DNA of 64,000 bases from Pedobacter ginsenosidimutans. Lineage in GTDB: Bacteria > Bacteroidota > Bacteroidia > Sphingobacteriales > Sphingobacteriaceae. Of the stretch, positions 54,531-64,000 are shown in pieces. How positions within the stretch are numbered: position 1 is the stretch's first letter; every line of letters starts with the position of its first letter. A program made the position numbers and the translations under genes. Under the pieces are notes generated by a model. It was given only the letters and a program-made list of their open reading frames with translations. It did not search any database and had not been told where the DNA came from. The stretch covers positions 1 to 64,000 of the forward strand of contig NZ_LMZQ01000004.1 of NCBI RefSeq assembly GCF_001442625.1, in the 5' to 3' direction.

Positions 54531-54774
54531 CAGACTCAAACTAAATTACTTGCATTTTAACCTAAGACACCCATAAATTAACTCACCTGATAACGTAGCT
54601 GTTAAAACTTGTTAAAATCAAAAAACGAACAATCAACTAACTATTTAATTGATTAATTTCCGAAAATATTTACAGATCAATGGGTATTCGTACAAACTGC
54701 TTTTCATTTTAGTGGTATAACCTTTTATTGATCGGGCCATATTTAAACTAATATTAATCTCTAACCAACATCAA

Positions 54775-56031
54775 ATGAAAATGCGCTCTATTATTTTAGG
54801 GTATTTGCTTTTCTGTTCAGTGGCATCAGCACAAACCGGAAAAATAGATAGTTCTGAAATGGTTACCTTACGTATCGACCCTCAAACTGCGCGTGGCGCA
54901 GCTGTTTCTCAGGTTTTTAGCGAAGTAGAATTTATTCCGCTCGAAACCACTAAAGAAAGCCTTTTTGGAAACATACATCAACTAAAAATTGTAGATGATA
55001 ATTATGTGATTTTCGACTACGACACGAAGGCAATCTTAGTTTTTTCGAAAGATGGCAAGTTTAAATCCAAAATCAACGCAAGCAATATACAACCAGAAAA
55101 AAACGGTAAAAACAAAACAGAGTTCAATAGCTTCACAGTAGAAAAAGAAAACAATATCAATTATATAGTAGTTTTTGCCCACCCTCGCGCATTCTATTTT
55201 GATTTAACTGGAAAACAGATAAAAAAAGTAATGATTAAAGATTACTATAAGCAAAATACAAGTCGGGATTTTAAAATCGCAAATAATAGCACATCAATAC
55301 GGCCAGATTTTAAAGTAAAAAAAGGAAAGGATAGCACGTTTTACGAACTTGGGATAATTAACAAAACCGATTCTGTTGGATATTTCCCATATAATATAAA
55401 AAGATATGAAACCGATGAATTTTGGGGATCAGGTGAGCGTTTCTATAAATACGGAGTTGAAAATGAAATGTTTTATCTCAACTACTATTCTTATAATATC
55501 TATAAAGCCAGTCCTTCCAAACTTTCGCTGGCCTACCATATTATATTCCCAGCTGCTAATTCCTTACCGAATGACTTCACAACCAATCCGGTTTATGTTA
55601 AAAAACGGGGAGAATATTTTAGAAACAATCCAAAGATTTTTTATGGCTTAAGTAACACTTATTTAGTTGGTAATAATCTTTACCTCAAAATGCACAATTA
55701 TGGTTGGGACACAGGAATGAAAAAGGCCCTTATTTACAACTTAAAAACCAGTGAGCTAACCTCTGTGCAGGATCTGGAACCCGATTCTTTATCGTTTTTT
55801 TTACCCGTTACTGATGCCAGTGGTAATTTCTATGATTTTATAAATAATGGCTTTCATATGTATGAAAATGGTTATTTCTACACCAATTATTCATCATTGG
55901 CCATGTTTACTTTTAAAGAGCAGAGCGAGGGTAAAACTACAAAATACCCGCCCAGTTTAGAAACTTATTTTAAAACCCAGAATAAAAAGAGTAACCCCAT
56001 TATCATTAAGCTTAAACCTAAACAAAACTAA
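54775..56031 (+). CDS. secreted 6-bladed beta-propeller protein
   Basis: 418 residues with a signal peptide ('SVASAQ'). The start 'SEVEFIPLETTKESLFGNIHQLKIVDDNYVIFDYDTKAILVFSKDG' is the common opening of the Bacteroidota 6-bladed beta-propeller family, which adds NHL-like blades. Function is not known; such proteins are often coded before a large outer-membrane receptor, as here (13 bp). It may bind a ligand for that receptor. Confidence 0.82.
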   Translation: MKMRSIILGYLLFCSVASAQTGKIDSSEMVTLRIDPQTARGAAVSQVFSEVEFIPLETTKESLFGNIHQLKIVDDNYVIFDYDTKAILVFSKDGKFKSKINASNIQPEKNGKNKTEFNSFTVEKENNINYIVVFAHPRAFYFDLTGKQIKKVMIKDYYKQNTSRDFKIANNSTSIRPDFKVKKGKDSTFYELGIINKTDSVGYFPYNIKRYETDEFWGSGERFYKYGVENEMFYLNYYSYNIYKASPSKLSLAYHIIFPAANSLPNDFTTNPVYVKKRGEYFRNNPKIFYGLSNTYLVGNNLYLKMHNYGWDTGMKKALIYNLKTSELTSVQDLEPDSLSFFLPVTDASGNFYDFINNGFHMYENGYFYTNYSSLAMFTFKEQSEGKTTKYPPSLETYFKTQNKKSNPIIIKLKPKQN

Positions 56032-56044
56032 TACCCCCATCTAA

Positions 56045-58870
56045 ATGCACCATCTTCAACGCTACCTCACCGTATTTTTAATCGTATTCTGTTTTTACAA
56101 TTCGAAAGCCCAACAAGCTAATCTTACACAAGTTGGGGCAGTAAAAGGGGTAATTAGGGATACCACACATAATTACAACTTAAAATCGGCAACAGTATCG
56201 TTATTTAAAGGCGACAGTACGTTAATGAGTTATCAGTTAAGTAATAACTATGGCGAATTTAGTTTTAAGAGCCTGCCCCTCAATGTTAAAATGCATATAG
56301 AAATAAGCCATGTGGGCTACCGGATACTTCGAAAAAGTTTCACCATAATGGATGGAAAAACTGCGCTGGATTTAAAAACATTAATTATTGCAACAAAAGA
56401 GAACAATTTACAGGATGTAGAAATTAGGGTGGCGCCTATTACCATGAATGGCGATACCCTTGAATTTAATGCAGCAGCTTTTAAATTAGATAGTAATGCT
56501 GTAGTAGAGGATCTTTTACGTAAAATACCCAATGTAACCCTTTGGGGCGATGGGCAGATTACTGTTAACGGCCGTGAGGTAAAGAGTTTGCTGGTAAACG
56601 GAAAACAGTTTTTTGGTGGCGATTTTAAAATGGCTACCCAAAACATTGCAAAAAATGCTTTAGATAAGATACAGGTTTATCGGGAACGGAACGAAAGCAA
56701 CCCGCTCGATAGTACCTTAACCGTAAATTTAAAGCTCAAGAAAGGTAAAGACATTGGTTATTTCGGCAAAATAGGTGCAGGATATGGCACCACCAAAAAA
56801 TACGAAACCGATGCAAGTTTTAACCTGTTTTCGCCAAAAATGCAGCTGGGTATTATAGGCGCGAGCAACAATATTAATAAAACAGCCAATAGCATTAGAA
56901 CACTAACTGCCAACAGCACTTTTAAAGGCTTAAATACCAATGTAGAGTATCAGCCCGATTTCAGACAATCGGGCATTAACCAGCCGAATATTGGTGGTGT
57001 AACTTTTACTTATAATTTTATTGAAAAACCTGTGTACGACAAAAAAAGCACATTAAATGCGAACTATTTTGTGCAGAACAAAAACAATGAAAATATATCT
57101 AATGCACAAACAACCACATCTATTAATGCTACAGATAAAATATACGATACCAATACCACCAGCGGAAATACAGCATCAACCAATCAAACCTTTGATTCGA
57201 GCCTCGAATTTGCTAAAAAGAACCACCGTTTAAATATTAACCAGTCGATGTCGTTAAACAACGGTACATCAAATAATGAAACACAAAGAAGTGCTTTCGA
57301 TGGCCAGAATGTGTTAACGAGTACCAATAATACAAAAGCACAAAATAATTTTAACAATAAAGGCTTTAATCTTGGTATACGGTATGGCCTGTCTCCTAAT
57401 TATATGACCCGAAAAGCGCATCGTTTTAACGGTCTTAATGCAAACTATCAGTTATCAATAAATGATAACGATAACCACCGATCAAATTTGACTGCTTTCA
57501 GATCATTTGTAAATGCAGCTGCGAATACAGATTATGATAGAAGATACAATACACAGCGGGAAGCTTTCAACCAAACCTTATTACTGGAGCTTCCTAATTT
57601 AAAATCGTTTTTGTTTGGTCGTAAAAACCTTGCTGACTTCGATTTATCTTTAAAAAATAATTTAGAACTAAACAACAACACCGATCATAACCTGGTAGAA
57701 GATTTAAAGGGCGGTGTTTATGCAACAAATACTTATTTAAGCAACAATACCAAAACCAATATTGTTGATGAAACACCAGAACTAACCTTAAGTAAATCTT
57801 TCCGCAAAAGTTTATCAAACAGATTTGACAAAAATTTAAGGATTGAAGCTTCTGCAAAACAGCGTTTTATTTTTCAGGATAACAGATCGGATAAAGCCTT
57901 GCAGAACATTAACCGAACCTATAATAAATTTGTACCGGAAGTGAGTATCAATTATAGCAATTACCAATATGGCGAATTTTATAGATCAATGTCATTAAGC
58001 TATAAAACCAACATTATTATTCCAAATTTACAACAGTTAGCACCTTTAACGGATAGTACGAATTTATATAACCTACAGATGGGAAATATTAAATTGAGGG
58101 AAGCTACCGATAAGTCTGTTAACTTTAACCTCAACCATTCCGATCAGACAAGCAAAAACACCTTAAATTATAACTTTTATGCTTCGGCAGGTATAATTGA
58201 TGATGGCATTGTAGATAGTATTTTTATCGATAATCAGAATAAACGCACCATCTATTTAACCAATGCAAACGGCAATAAGTATTTAAATGCCAATGGTTTT
58301 CTAAGAAAAACATTTAAGCTGAAAACCACGGAGTTACAACTCAGTTTAAACGGGGGAATAAATATTGCTAAAAATGCCAGTTATTTAAATGATGTATTTA
58401 GTTTTTCCAATATCTTAAATACGAATGCCAAACTAAGCTTAAACTATACTTATAAAGATAAATTTGCAGCTGAAGCTGGCCAGGGATTTAACACCTACAG
58501 AACGAAACAGGAAGCATTTAACACGAAATATAGCGGATTAAATTTAACCAGTTCTTTAAGCTCCATTTATAACATTACCAAAAAGTTTACTTTAAGTAGC
58601 AACATTAGCTTTAACTCGAGCAAATCGAACAGTGCCGCCAATATAAATTTTGCCATCTGGAATGCCAGTGCCGTTTATCGTTTTTTAAAAGGAAATAATG
58701 CGGAGTTTAAATTTTCTGCCATGGATCTGCTACATCAAAACACCAACATCATTAATTATGGGGGTGCCAATAGTTTTACGTTAGGCAGTCAAAATGTACT
58801 ACAGCAATACTTTATGGCTACTTTTTCATACTACCCTAGGCAGTTTGGAAAAAAGCCAGTAAAGAAATAA
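56045..58870 (+). CDS. TonB-linked outer-membrane beta-barrel receptor
   Basis: 941 residues: signal peptide, carboxypeptidase-regulatory-like domain ('VKGVIRDTTHNYNLKSATVSLFKGD'), a plug-like region ('VVEDLLRKIPNVTLWGDGQITVNGREVKSLLVNGKQFFGGD') and a long Asn-rich barrel. It belongs to the same broad outer-membrane barrel group as the receptor at 38829. It follows the propeller gene by 13 bp as an operon. Its last codons (AAG AAA TAA) are part of a palindrome with the convergent gene. Confidence 0.88.
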   Translation: MHHLQRYLTVFLIVFCFYNSKAQQANLTQVGAVKGVIRDTTHNYNLKSATVSLFKGDSTLMSYQLSNNYGEFSFKSLPLNVKMHIEISHVGYRILRKSFTIMDGKTALDLKTLIIATKENNLQDVEIRVAPITMNGDTLEFNAAAFKLDSNAVVEDLLRKIPNVTLWGDGQITVNGREVKSLLVNGKQFFGGDFKMATQNIAKNALDKIQVYRERNESNPLDSTLTVNLKLKKGKDIGYFGKIGAGYGTTKKYETDASFNLFSPKMQLGIIGASNNINKTANSIRTLTANSTFKGLNTNVEYQPDFRQSGINQPNIGGVTFTYNFIEKPVYDKKSTLNANYFVQNKNNENISNAQTTTSINATDKIYDTNTTSGNTASTNQTFDSSLEFAKKNHRLNINQSMSLNNGTSNNETQRSAFDGQNVLTSTNNTKAQNNFNNKGFNLGIRYGLSPNYMTRKAHRFNGLNANYQLSINDNDNHRSNLTAFRSFVNAAANTDYDRRYNTQREAFNQTLLLELPNLKSFLFGRKNLADFDLSLKNNLELNNNTDHNLVEDLKGGVYATNTYLSNNTKTNIVDETPELTLSKSFRKSLSNRFDKNLRIEASAKQRFIFQDNRSDKALQNINRTYNKFVPEVSINYSNYQYGEFYRSMSLSYKTNIIIPNLQQLAPLTDSTNLYNLQMGNIKLREATDKSVNFNLNHSDQTSKNTLNYNFYASAGIIDDGIVDSIFIDNQNKRTIYLTNANGNKYLNANGFLRKTFKLKTTELQLSLNGGINIAKNASYLNDVFSFSNILNTNAKLSLNYTYKDKFAAEAGQGFNTYRTKQEAFNTKYSGLNLTSSLSSIYNITKKFTLSSNISFNSSKSNSAANINFAIWNASAVYRFLKGNNAEFKFSAMDLLHQNTNIINYGGANSFTLGSQNVLQQYFMATFSYYPRQFGKKPVKK

Positions 58871-58897
58871 GATGATTTAACCATCATCTTATTTCTT
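58862..58897. terminator. shared terminator embedding both stop codons of convergent genes
   Basis: AAGAAATAAGATGAT (58862-58876) pairs perfectly over 15 bp with ATCATCTTATTTCTT (58883-58897) around TTAACC. On either strand it reads Lys-Lys-stop (AAG AAA TAA) for the converging genes, so the terminator overlaps both 3' ends. Confidence 0.85.
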
Positions 58898-60193
58898 CAT
58901 CGACATGTAATCTAAAGTAAGATTAGAAAGTAATTTAACACCCAACACAAAACCACTTTCATCAAGATAAAAATCCGGTGTATGGTGCGATGCAGCTTTT
59001 AAAGGATCTTTACCTTTTGGCATCCCTCCTAAAAACACAAACAAACCTGGTACTTTTTCCTGAAAGAAGGAGAAATCTTCTGCACCTGTAACTGGTGGTT
59101 TTAATTTCACATGATCCTTACCTGCCGTCAATTCCATGCTTGGCAACATCTTTTCGGTTAGCGCAATGTTATTAAAAGTAACCGGATAATGGTTGCTATA
59201 AGGAATTTTAACTTCAGCCGTTGCACCGCCTGCTTCGGCCGTTTTGGTTACTATGGTTTTAATCCTTTCGATAAACATGGCCTCATCTTCCTTACTAAAG
59301 TTGCGTACTGTACCTAACATTTCTACCTTTTCGGGAATAATATTCGACCGTACACCACCATTAATAGCGCCAATGGTAACCACACCTGGATTTTCTGTTA
59401 TATTTAAATTTCTACTTACTATGGTTTGCAGGCTATTGATAATCTGGGCCGAAACCACCACCGGATCGATACTGCTCCATGGATAGGCCCCATGTGCCTG
59501 GCGGCCGGTAACGGTAATCTTCATATCGTTTACTGCTGCCATTGTACCCCCGGGGCGGTAAGTTACATCGCCAACTTCGGTTTGAGAATTGATGTGTAAA
59601 CCGAAAATTACATCAACTTTAGGGTTTTCGAGTACACCCTCCTTAATCATTAATGCTGCCCCACCTTCATCTCCGGCAGGCACACCTTCCTCAGCGGGCT
59701 GAAATATGAATTTCACCGTCCCCTGAATATCTTTTTGCATAGAAGCCAGTACTTCTGCTACGCCCATTAAAATAGCCACGTGGCTATCGTGCCCACAGGC
59801 ATGCATTACACCTACCTCTTGTCCGTTATACTGCGTTTTTACTTTCGAGGCAAATGGAACATCTACCCGCTCGGTAACTGGTAAACCATCCATATCGGCA
59901 CGCAAAGCAACTACTGGCCCAGGTTTACCTCCTTTTAGCACACCAACTACGCCTGTTTTGGCAACGCCTGTTTTTACTTGTATACCTAAAGATTCTAAAT
60001 GTTTTGCAATAATGCCAGCTGTTCTTACTTCTGTATTTCCCAATTCGGGATGTTCGTGAAAATCGCGCCTCCAGGTAATTACCTTTTGTTCGATGGCATC
60101 GGCTTTTTTCGAAACCAATGGTCTTAAATCTGATTTTTGGGCAAAAGAATTTAATGCCAGTAGCGAAAAACCGATCAGGAATACTTTCTTCAT
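58889..60193 (-). CDS. exported M20-family amidohydrolase
   Basis: 434 residues with a signal peptide ('LLALNSFAQ'). M20D features: 'RRDFHEHPELGNTE', the metal-binding 'MHACGHDSHVAILMGVAEVL', 'FQPAEEG' (metal and catalytic glutamate), the 'AHGAYPW' dimer-domain histidine and 'AEDFSFFQEKVPGLFVFLGG'. It should remove an acyl or amino-acid group from an amide such as an N-acyl amino acid; the natural substrate is unknown. It is probably periplasmic. The last two codons share the terminator palindrome with the receptor gene. Confidence 0.92.
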   Translation of the reverse strand: MKKVFLIGFSLLALNSFAQKSDLRPLVSKKADAIEQKVITWRRDFHEHPELGNTEVRTAGIIAKHLESLGIQVKTGVAKTGVVGVLKGGKPGPVVALRADMDGLPVTERVDVPFASKVKTQYNGQEVGVMHACGHDSHVAILMGVAEVLASMQKDIQGTVKFIFQPAEEGVPAGDEGGAALMIKEGVLENPKVDVIFGLHINSQTEVGDVTYRPGGTMAAVNDMKITVTGRQAHGAYPWSSIDPVVVSAQIINSLQTIVSRNLNITENPGVVTIGAINGGVRSNIIPEKVEMLGTVRNFSKEDEAMFIERIKTIVTKTAEAGGATAEVKIPYSNHYPVTFNNIALTEKMLPSMELTAGKDHVKLKPPVTGAEDFSFFQEKVPGLFVFLGGMPKGKDPLKAASHHTPDFYLDESGFVLGVKLLSNLTLDYMSMKK

Positions 60194-60321
60194 AAATGAA
60201 TTATTTAGTTTAGGTGCCCTAAGCTAAACAATTTTAAGGAGAGATGGAATTTGGTGTTACCTGAACAGATAAGAACAGTATTTCTTCAGGTATCAACGCT
60301 AAGGTTTCCAAAATGGATTTT

Positions 60322-60371
60322 AGAGTTGTCAACTTTAAATGGCAGGTTTCCTACTAAAAGTTGACAACTCT
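60322..60371. repeat. perfect 15-bp inverted repeat
   Basis: AGAGTTGTCAACTTT (60322-60336) and AAAGTTGACAACTCT (60357-60371) are perfect reverse complements around 20 nt. Each arm is itself near-palindromic (AGTTG-T-CAACT). It lies downstream of the YidB-like gene, about 60 bp past its stop, and may be a terminator, a tiny mobile hairpin or a binding site. Confidence 0.6.
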
Positions 60372-60433
60372 TCTTAGGTATTTATTTTTACGGGTAGATC
60401 AAAAGAACATAGATCCTAAAAATCAGTAAATGC

Positions 60434-60943
60434 TTAATTAAACATCCCCTTCAGCTTATCCATAATACCGCCACCTCCTGCCTGGCCGGGCTGCTGCGCC
60501 TGCCCACCGCCATTAAACATTCCGATTACGTCACTTACATCAAATTTACCATCATCGCCACCCAAACTTCCCAAAACATCTTTAATGTTAAAGGAGCTAT
60601 CGTTCGGGTCGTTTGTTTTTTGGGTAAACTTGGCAATCAGCCCCGGAATAATGCTTGCTGCCAAAGATTTCGCCGTATCGGCATTAATGCCCAAGCCACT
60701 TAATTTATCGATAAAATTCCCCGAAGCCTGTTCAGCAACCTGGGTGCCTTCTGCTTTGTTACCGTTAAATATATCAGTTAATGCACCAATATTACCTGAT
60801 GATACCTGGTCTTTCAGCGTATCGAAGATAGAACCCGATGCAGCCTGGATTACCGCTTCATTTTGTTCATTCGGAATAGCGGTATTGTTAACAACACTTT
60901 CCTGTACGTTTTCACGCACCATTTCATTTAAGTTTTCTAACAT
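60434..60943 (-). CDS. YidB/DUF937-like protein
   Basis: 169 residues, no signal peptide. It is built of amphipathic helices with Gly/Asp/Asn loops ('GSIFDTLKDQVSSGNIGALTDIF', 'FIDKLSGLGINADTAKSLAASIIPGLIAKF') and ends in a Gly/Gln-rich linker and 'GIMDKLKGMFN'. This resembles the DUF937 (YidB) family but the match is not strong. Function unknown. It is divergent from pgi. Confidence 0.72.
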   Translation of the reverse strand: MLENLNEMVRENVQESVVNNTAIPNEQNEAVIQAASGSIFDTLKDQVSSGNIGALTDIFNGNKAEGTQVAEQASGNFIDKLSGLGINADTAKSLAASIIPGLIAKFTQKTNDPNDSSFNIKDVLGSLGGDDGKFDVSDVIGMFNGGGQAQQPGQAGGGGIMDKLKGMFN

Positions 60944-61099
60944 AACGTAGAATTAAAGGTTAAAATAATTAATGAACTAACAGGGATGGTGTATTAAAGT
61001 TAATGTGTTTAATCGACATTAAAAATTCTTATTCATTTAGAACATTAAAAAGACCATTTTAAATTTTTGCTTTATTACTTTTACAAAAAAACAAAGATT

Positions 61100-62746
61100 A
61101 TGTTACCTAAAGTAAATTTCACAGAAACTGAGGCCTACAAGTATTTAGCCGATCATTTTATAGATATTAATCAAAAAAGCATTAAAGATCTTTTTGCTGA
61201 GGATGCAGATCGTTTCAATAAGTTTTCTGTTTTTTTTGAGGATATTCTGCTAGATTATAGCAAGAACCGCATAAGCGATGAAACATTAGCACTATTGATT
61301 CAATTGGCTCGTGAGTGTAAATTGGATGAAGCTATAAAATCGATGTACAACGGCGATAGAATTAATGAAACCGAAGATCGTTCGGTGCTTCACATTGCCT
61401 TACGTAATTTAAGCAATACACCAATTTTAGTTGATGGTAAAGATGTGATGCCCGAAGTAAATGCAGTACTGGCTAAAATGGAGAAATTTAGCAACAGCAT
61501 CATTAGCGGTGAATGGAAAGGTTATACAGGCAAAGCCATTACCGATGTGGTCAATATTGGTATCGGTGGGTCAGACTTAGGTCCGGTAATGGTTACCGAG
61601 GCCCTAAAACATTATAAAAACCACTTAAACATTCACTTTGTTTCGAATATTGACGGAACACACATCGCCGAAACATTAGCAGATTTAAATGCGGAGACAA
61701 CATTATTCTTAGTCGCATCAAAAACTTTTACTACACAAGAAACCATGACGAATGCACACTCTGCCCGTACATGGTTTTTGGATAAAGGTGGAAAAGAAAG
61801 TGATATTGCTAAACACTTTGCCGCATTATCTACCAATGCTAAAGACGTTTCTGCTTTTGGTATCGATACCGAAAATATGTTTGAGTTTTGGGATTGGGTT
61901 GGTGGTCGTTACTCGTTATGGAGCGCTATCGGTTTATCCATCTCATTAAGTATAGGCTTTGATAATTTTAAACAATTGTTAGCGGGTGCTCACGCAACTG
62001 ATAACCATTTTAAAACTGCTGAGTTTGAAAGCAACCTGCCTGTAATTTTAGGTTTGTTAGGCGTTTGGTATATCAATTTCTACAATGCAGAAACACAGGT
62101 TATTTTACCTTACGACCAATATATGCACCGTTTTGCTGCTTATTTCCAACAGGGAGATATGGAGAGCAATGGTAAACATGTAGATAGAAATGGGAATGAG
62201 GTTGATTATGAAACCGGGCCAATTATCTGGGGTGAGCCCGGAACAAATGGCCAGCATGCTTTTTATCAGTTAATCCATCAGGGTACCAGGATTATCCCTG
62301 CCGATTTTATTGCTCCGGCTCAGAGCTTAAACCCACTAGGCGATCATCATCCAATTTTACTATCAAACTTCTTTGCACAAACAGAAGCGTTAATGAACGG
62401 TAAAACCGAAGAAGAAGTAACTGCTGAGTTAAAGAAAGAAGGCAAATCAGATTCAGAAATTGAAAAAATTGCACCGTTTAAAGTATTTGAAGGCAATCGC
62501 CCAACAAACTCTATCTTATTGAAAAAAGTAACTCCATATACTTTAGGCAGTTTAGTTGCCATTTATGAACATAAAATATTTGTTCAGGGAATTATCTGGA
62601 ACATCTTCAGCTTCGATCAGTGGGGAGTAGAGCTTGGCAAGCAATTGGCCAAAAAGATTCTTCCGGAGCTGGCGGGCAACGAAAAAGTTTCGAGCCATGA
62701 TAGTTCTACCAATGGCTTAATTAACCAATACAAAGCCTGGAGATAA
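61100..62746 (+). CDS. pgi: glucose-6-phosphate isomerase
   Basis: 548 residues from the ATG at 61100 ('[19 protein letters not shown]'); the extra 11 codons before are not conserved-looking. Signature 1 '[16 protein letters not shown]' and signature 2 '[20 protein letters not shown]' are both present, along with '[18 protein letters not shown]'. It interconverts glucose-6-phosphate and fructose-6-phosphate in glycolysis and gluconeogenesis. The gene is alone, with its own terminator. Confidence 0.97.
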   Translation: MLPKVNFTETEAYKYLADHFIDINQKSIKDLFAEDADRFNKFSVFFEDILLDYSKNRISDETLALLIQLARECKLDEAIKSMYNGDRINETEDRSVLHIALRNLSNTPILVDGKDVMPEVNAVLAKMEKFSNSIISGEWKGYTGKAITDVVNIGIGGSDLGPVMVTEALKHYKNHLNIHFVSNIDGTHIAETLADLNAETTLFLVASKTFTTQETMTNAHSARTWFLDKGGKESDIAKHFAALSTNAKDVSAFGIDTENMFEFWDWVGGRYSLWSAIGLSISLSIGFDNFKQLLAGAHATDNHFKTAEFESNLPVILGLLGVWYINFYNAETQVILPYDQYMHRFAAYFQQGDMESNGKHVDRNGNEVDYETGPIIWGEPGTNGQHAFYQLIHQGTRIIPADFIAPAQSLNPLGDHHPILLSNFFAQTEALMNGKTEEEVTAELKKEGKSDSEIEKIAPFKVFEGNRPTNSILLKKVTPYTLGSLVAIYEHKIFVQGIIWNIFSFDQWGVELGKQLAKKILPELAGNEKVSSHDSSTNGLINQYKAWR

Positions 62747-62751
62747 AATAT

Positions 62752-62785
62752 AAAAAAAAGCGAGTGTAAATACTCGCTTTTTTTT
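62752..62785 (+). terminator. rho-independent terminator of pgi
   Basis: A stem of AGCGAGT with ACTCGCT (within 62752-62765 and 62772-62785), flanked by A8 and T8, lies 6 bp after the pgi stop. It is a canonical terminator and could act both ways. Confidence 0.93.
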
Positions 62786-62912
62786 GTTTAAATCCATAAT
62801 TTAGGCCCATCCTTATTATTCTTCACGCTAGTGAAAAATCCAAATTAACTTATTAATGAAATAGTTGCTCGCTTTCGCCTTTGATTATTTCTAATCATTT
62901 AAAAAACTACTA

Positions 62913-62973
62913 ATGAAACCATCATTAGCATGCTATTCATCATAACAAAAAAACATGCTAATGATAGCTTCAT
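62913..62973. promoter_or_regulatory. 20-bp imperfect inverted repeat upstream of the M16 peptidase
   Basis: ATGAAACCATCATTAGCATG (62913-62932) pairs with CATGCTAATGATAGCTTCAT (62954-62973) at 18 of 20 positions, around 21 nt, 27 bp before the start codon of the peptidase. It may be an operator, an mRNA 5' stem-loop or a leftover repeat. The rest of this 200-bp gap shows nothing else. Confidence 0.55.
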
Positions 62974-62999
62974 AACCATTAAAAAACAATTATAAACTT

Positions 63000-64000
63000 A
63001 TGAAAAAAAGAATTCTTTTTGCTTTGGCTATTTCCAGTCTGTGCTTAAGTGCCTCTGCCCAAAAAGTACAGTTTACGGAATTCGACCTTGACAATGGCCT
63101 CCATGTCATTCTACACCAAGACAAAACCGCTCCAGTAGTTGCCGTTTCGGTAATGTATCATGTTGGGTCTAAAGATGAAGAAACCCAGCGTACAGGTTTT
63201 GCTCACTTTTTCGAACACTTATTATTCGAAGGTTCGGATAATATCAAAAAAGGTGAATTTATGAAATTAGTGAGCAGTAACGGCGGCCAGAACAATGCCA
63301 ATACTTCTCAAGACCGTACTTTTTATTATGAACTTTTTCCATCAAACCAGTTAGAACTGGGTCTATGGCTGGAAAGCGAAAGAATGTTACACCCGGTAAT
63401 TAACGAAAGTGGAGTAAAAACACAAAATGAAGTAGTAAAAGAAGAGAAACGTTTACGTATAGACAACTCCCCTTACGGAAAATTTACAGAGAAAATTTTC
63501 GGTCATTTGTTTGATGGCCATCCTTACCGCTGGCAGCCAATTGGTTCAATGGAGCACTTAGATGCTGCAAAATTGAGTGAATTTATTGCTTTCTTTAAAA
63601 AGTATTATGTGCCTAACAATGCGGTTTTAACCATTGCCGGCGATTTGGATATAGAGAAGACTAAAGCTTTAGTAAAATCATACTTTGCTGAAGTACCTAA
63701 AGGTGCACCAATTGTTCGTCAAGAATTCAAATTACCAGAAATCACCAAAGAAATTATCGATACGGCTTACGATGCCAATATCCAGATTCCAGCCATCTTC
63801 GCGGCTTACCGTGTACCAGGGATGAAGAGCAGAGAGAGCAAGGTTTTAGGGATGATCAGCTCTATTTTATCAGAAGGCGGAAGCTCGAGATTAAGTACTA
63901 AAATGGTCGATCAAAAGAAAACAGCATTACAGGTTGCTGCTTTTAACTATTCGCTTGAAGATTATGGCGCTTATATCACCTTGGCTTTACCCAATAAGAA
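63000..64000 (+). CDS. exported M16-family zinc peptidase (partial, runs off the window)
   Basis: The first 333 codons are in the window; the C-terminal part is outside. A signal peptide ('LCLSASAQ') precedes an M16 domain with the inverted zinc motif HFFEH ('GFAHFFEHLLFEG', about residues 67-79) and the third ligand in 'NEVVKEEKRLRID'. Insulinase/pitrilysin-type peptidases degrade or process exported peptides; Bacteroidota often carry them in tandem pairs. ATG at 63000, after an imperfect inverted repeat. Confidence 0.93.
   Translation, partial: MKKRILFALAISSLCLSASAQKVQFTEFDLDNGLHVILHQDKTAPVVAVSVMYHVGSKDEETQRTGFAHFFEHLLFEGSDNIKKGEFMKLVSSNGGQNNANTSQDRTFYYELFPSNQLELGLWLESERMLHPVINESGVKTQNEVVKEEKRLRIDNSPYGKFTEKIFGHLFDGHPYRWQPIGSMEHLDAAKLSEFIAFFKKYYVPNNAVLTIAGDLDIEKTKALVKSYFAEVPKGAPIVRQEFKLPEITKEIIDTAYDANIQIPAIFAAYRVPGMKSRESKVLGMISSILSEGGSSRLSTKMVDQKKTALQVAAFNYSLEDYGAYITLALPNK

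Overview
The window looks like a chromosomal segment of a member of Bacteroidota, most likely Sphingobacteriaceae close to Pedobacter. The reasons are the SusC/SusD pair driven by an ECF sigma and FecR, alternative complex III (Act) in front of a caa3-type oxidase, lipoproteins with a Cys-Lys-Lys start, DUF983 and DUF2461 proteins, a BlaI/M56 operon and AT-rich DNA with mobile-looking intergenic repeats. No rRNA, tRNA, CRISPR array, intact transposase or origin was found.

Layout. 1-771: near-identical 276-bp tandem repeat plus a decayed third copy. 772-6304: OmpA-like lipoprotein, DUF2461, DUF983 and a small membrane protein, then a clostripain-type (C11) lipoprotein peptidase divergent from a two-gene unit (unknown lipoprotein, small beta-barrel). 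6954-16950: a sigma/FecR-controlled nutrient uptake locus (ECF sigma, FecR, STN-type SusC, SusD, HExxH metallohydrolase lipoprotein, DUF4302 lipoprotein). 17134-33654: a respiratory block on the minus strand, actABCDEF, then ctaC and ctaD, then ctaA, ctaB, two subunit III genes, subunit IV, a SCO-like protein and DUF420. Together these would pass electrons from menaquinol through Act and cytochrome c to oxygen and make and insert heme A. 33910-38682: a deoxyhypusine-synthase-like gene, an Omp85-like barrel, repeat debris, two gene relics and a set of small immunity-like lipoprotein or membrane genes.

38829-45308 is the most unusual part: a tightly coupled operon of a BlaI-type repressor, an M56 (BlaR1-like) metalloprotease fused to a complete-looking Amidase_3 domain, a second M56 protein with a long periplasmic tail resembling OstA/LptA, and an outer-membrane receptor. 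It has the layout of a beta-lactam or wall-stress sensing system, but the usual penicillin-binding sensor is replaced by a cell-wall hydrolase. 45420-46077 carries another tandem repeat related to the one at the left edge.

46078-64000: DUF1345, a methyltransferase, a SirB1-like protein, GH18 chitinase, CAP-domain and GH16 lipoproteins, a YD-like lipoprotein, an esterase, prfB with a classical programmed +1 frameshift, a beta-propeller protein with an outer-membrane receptor, an M20 amidohydrolase, a YidB-like protein, pgi, and the start of an M16 peptidase that runs off the window.
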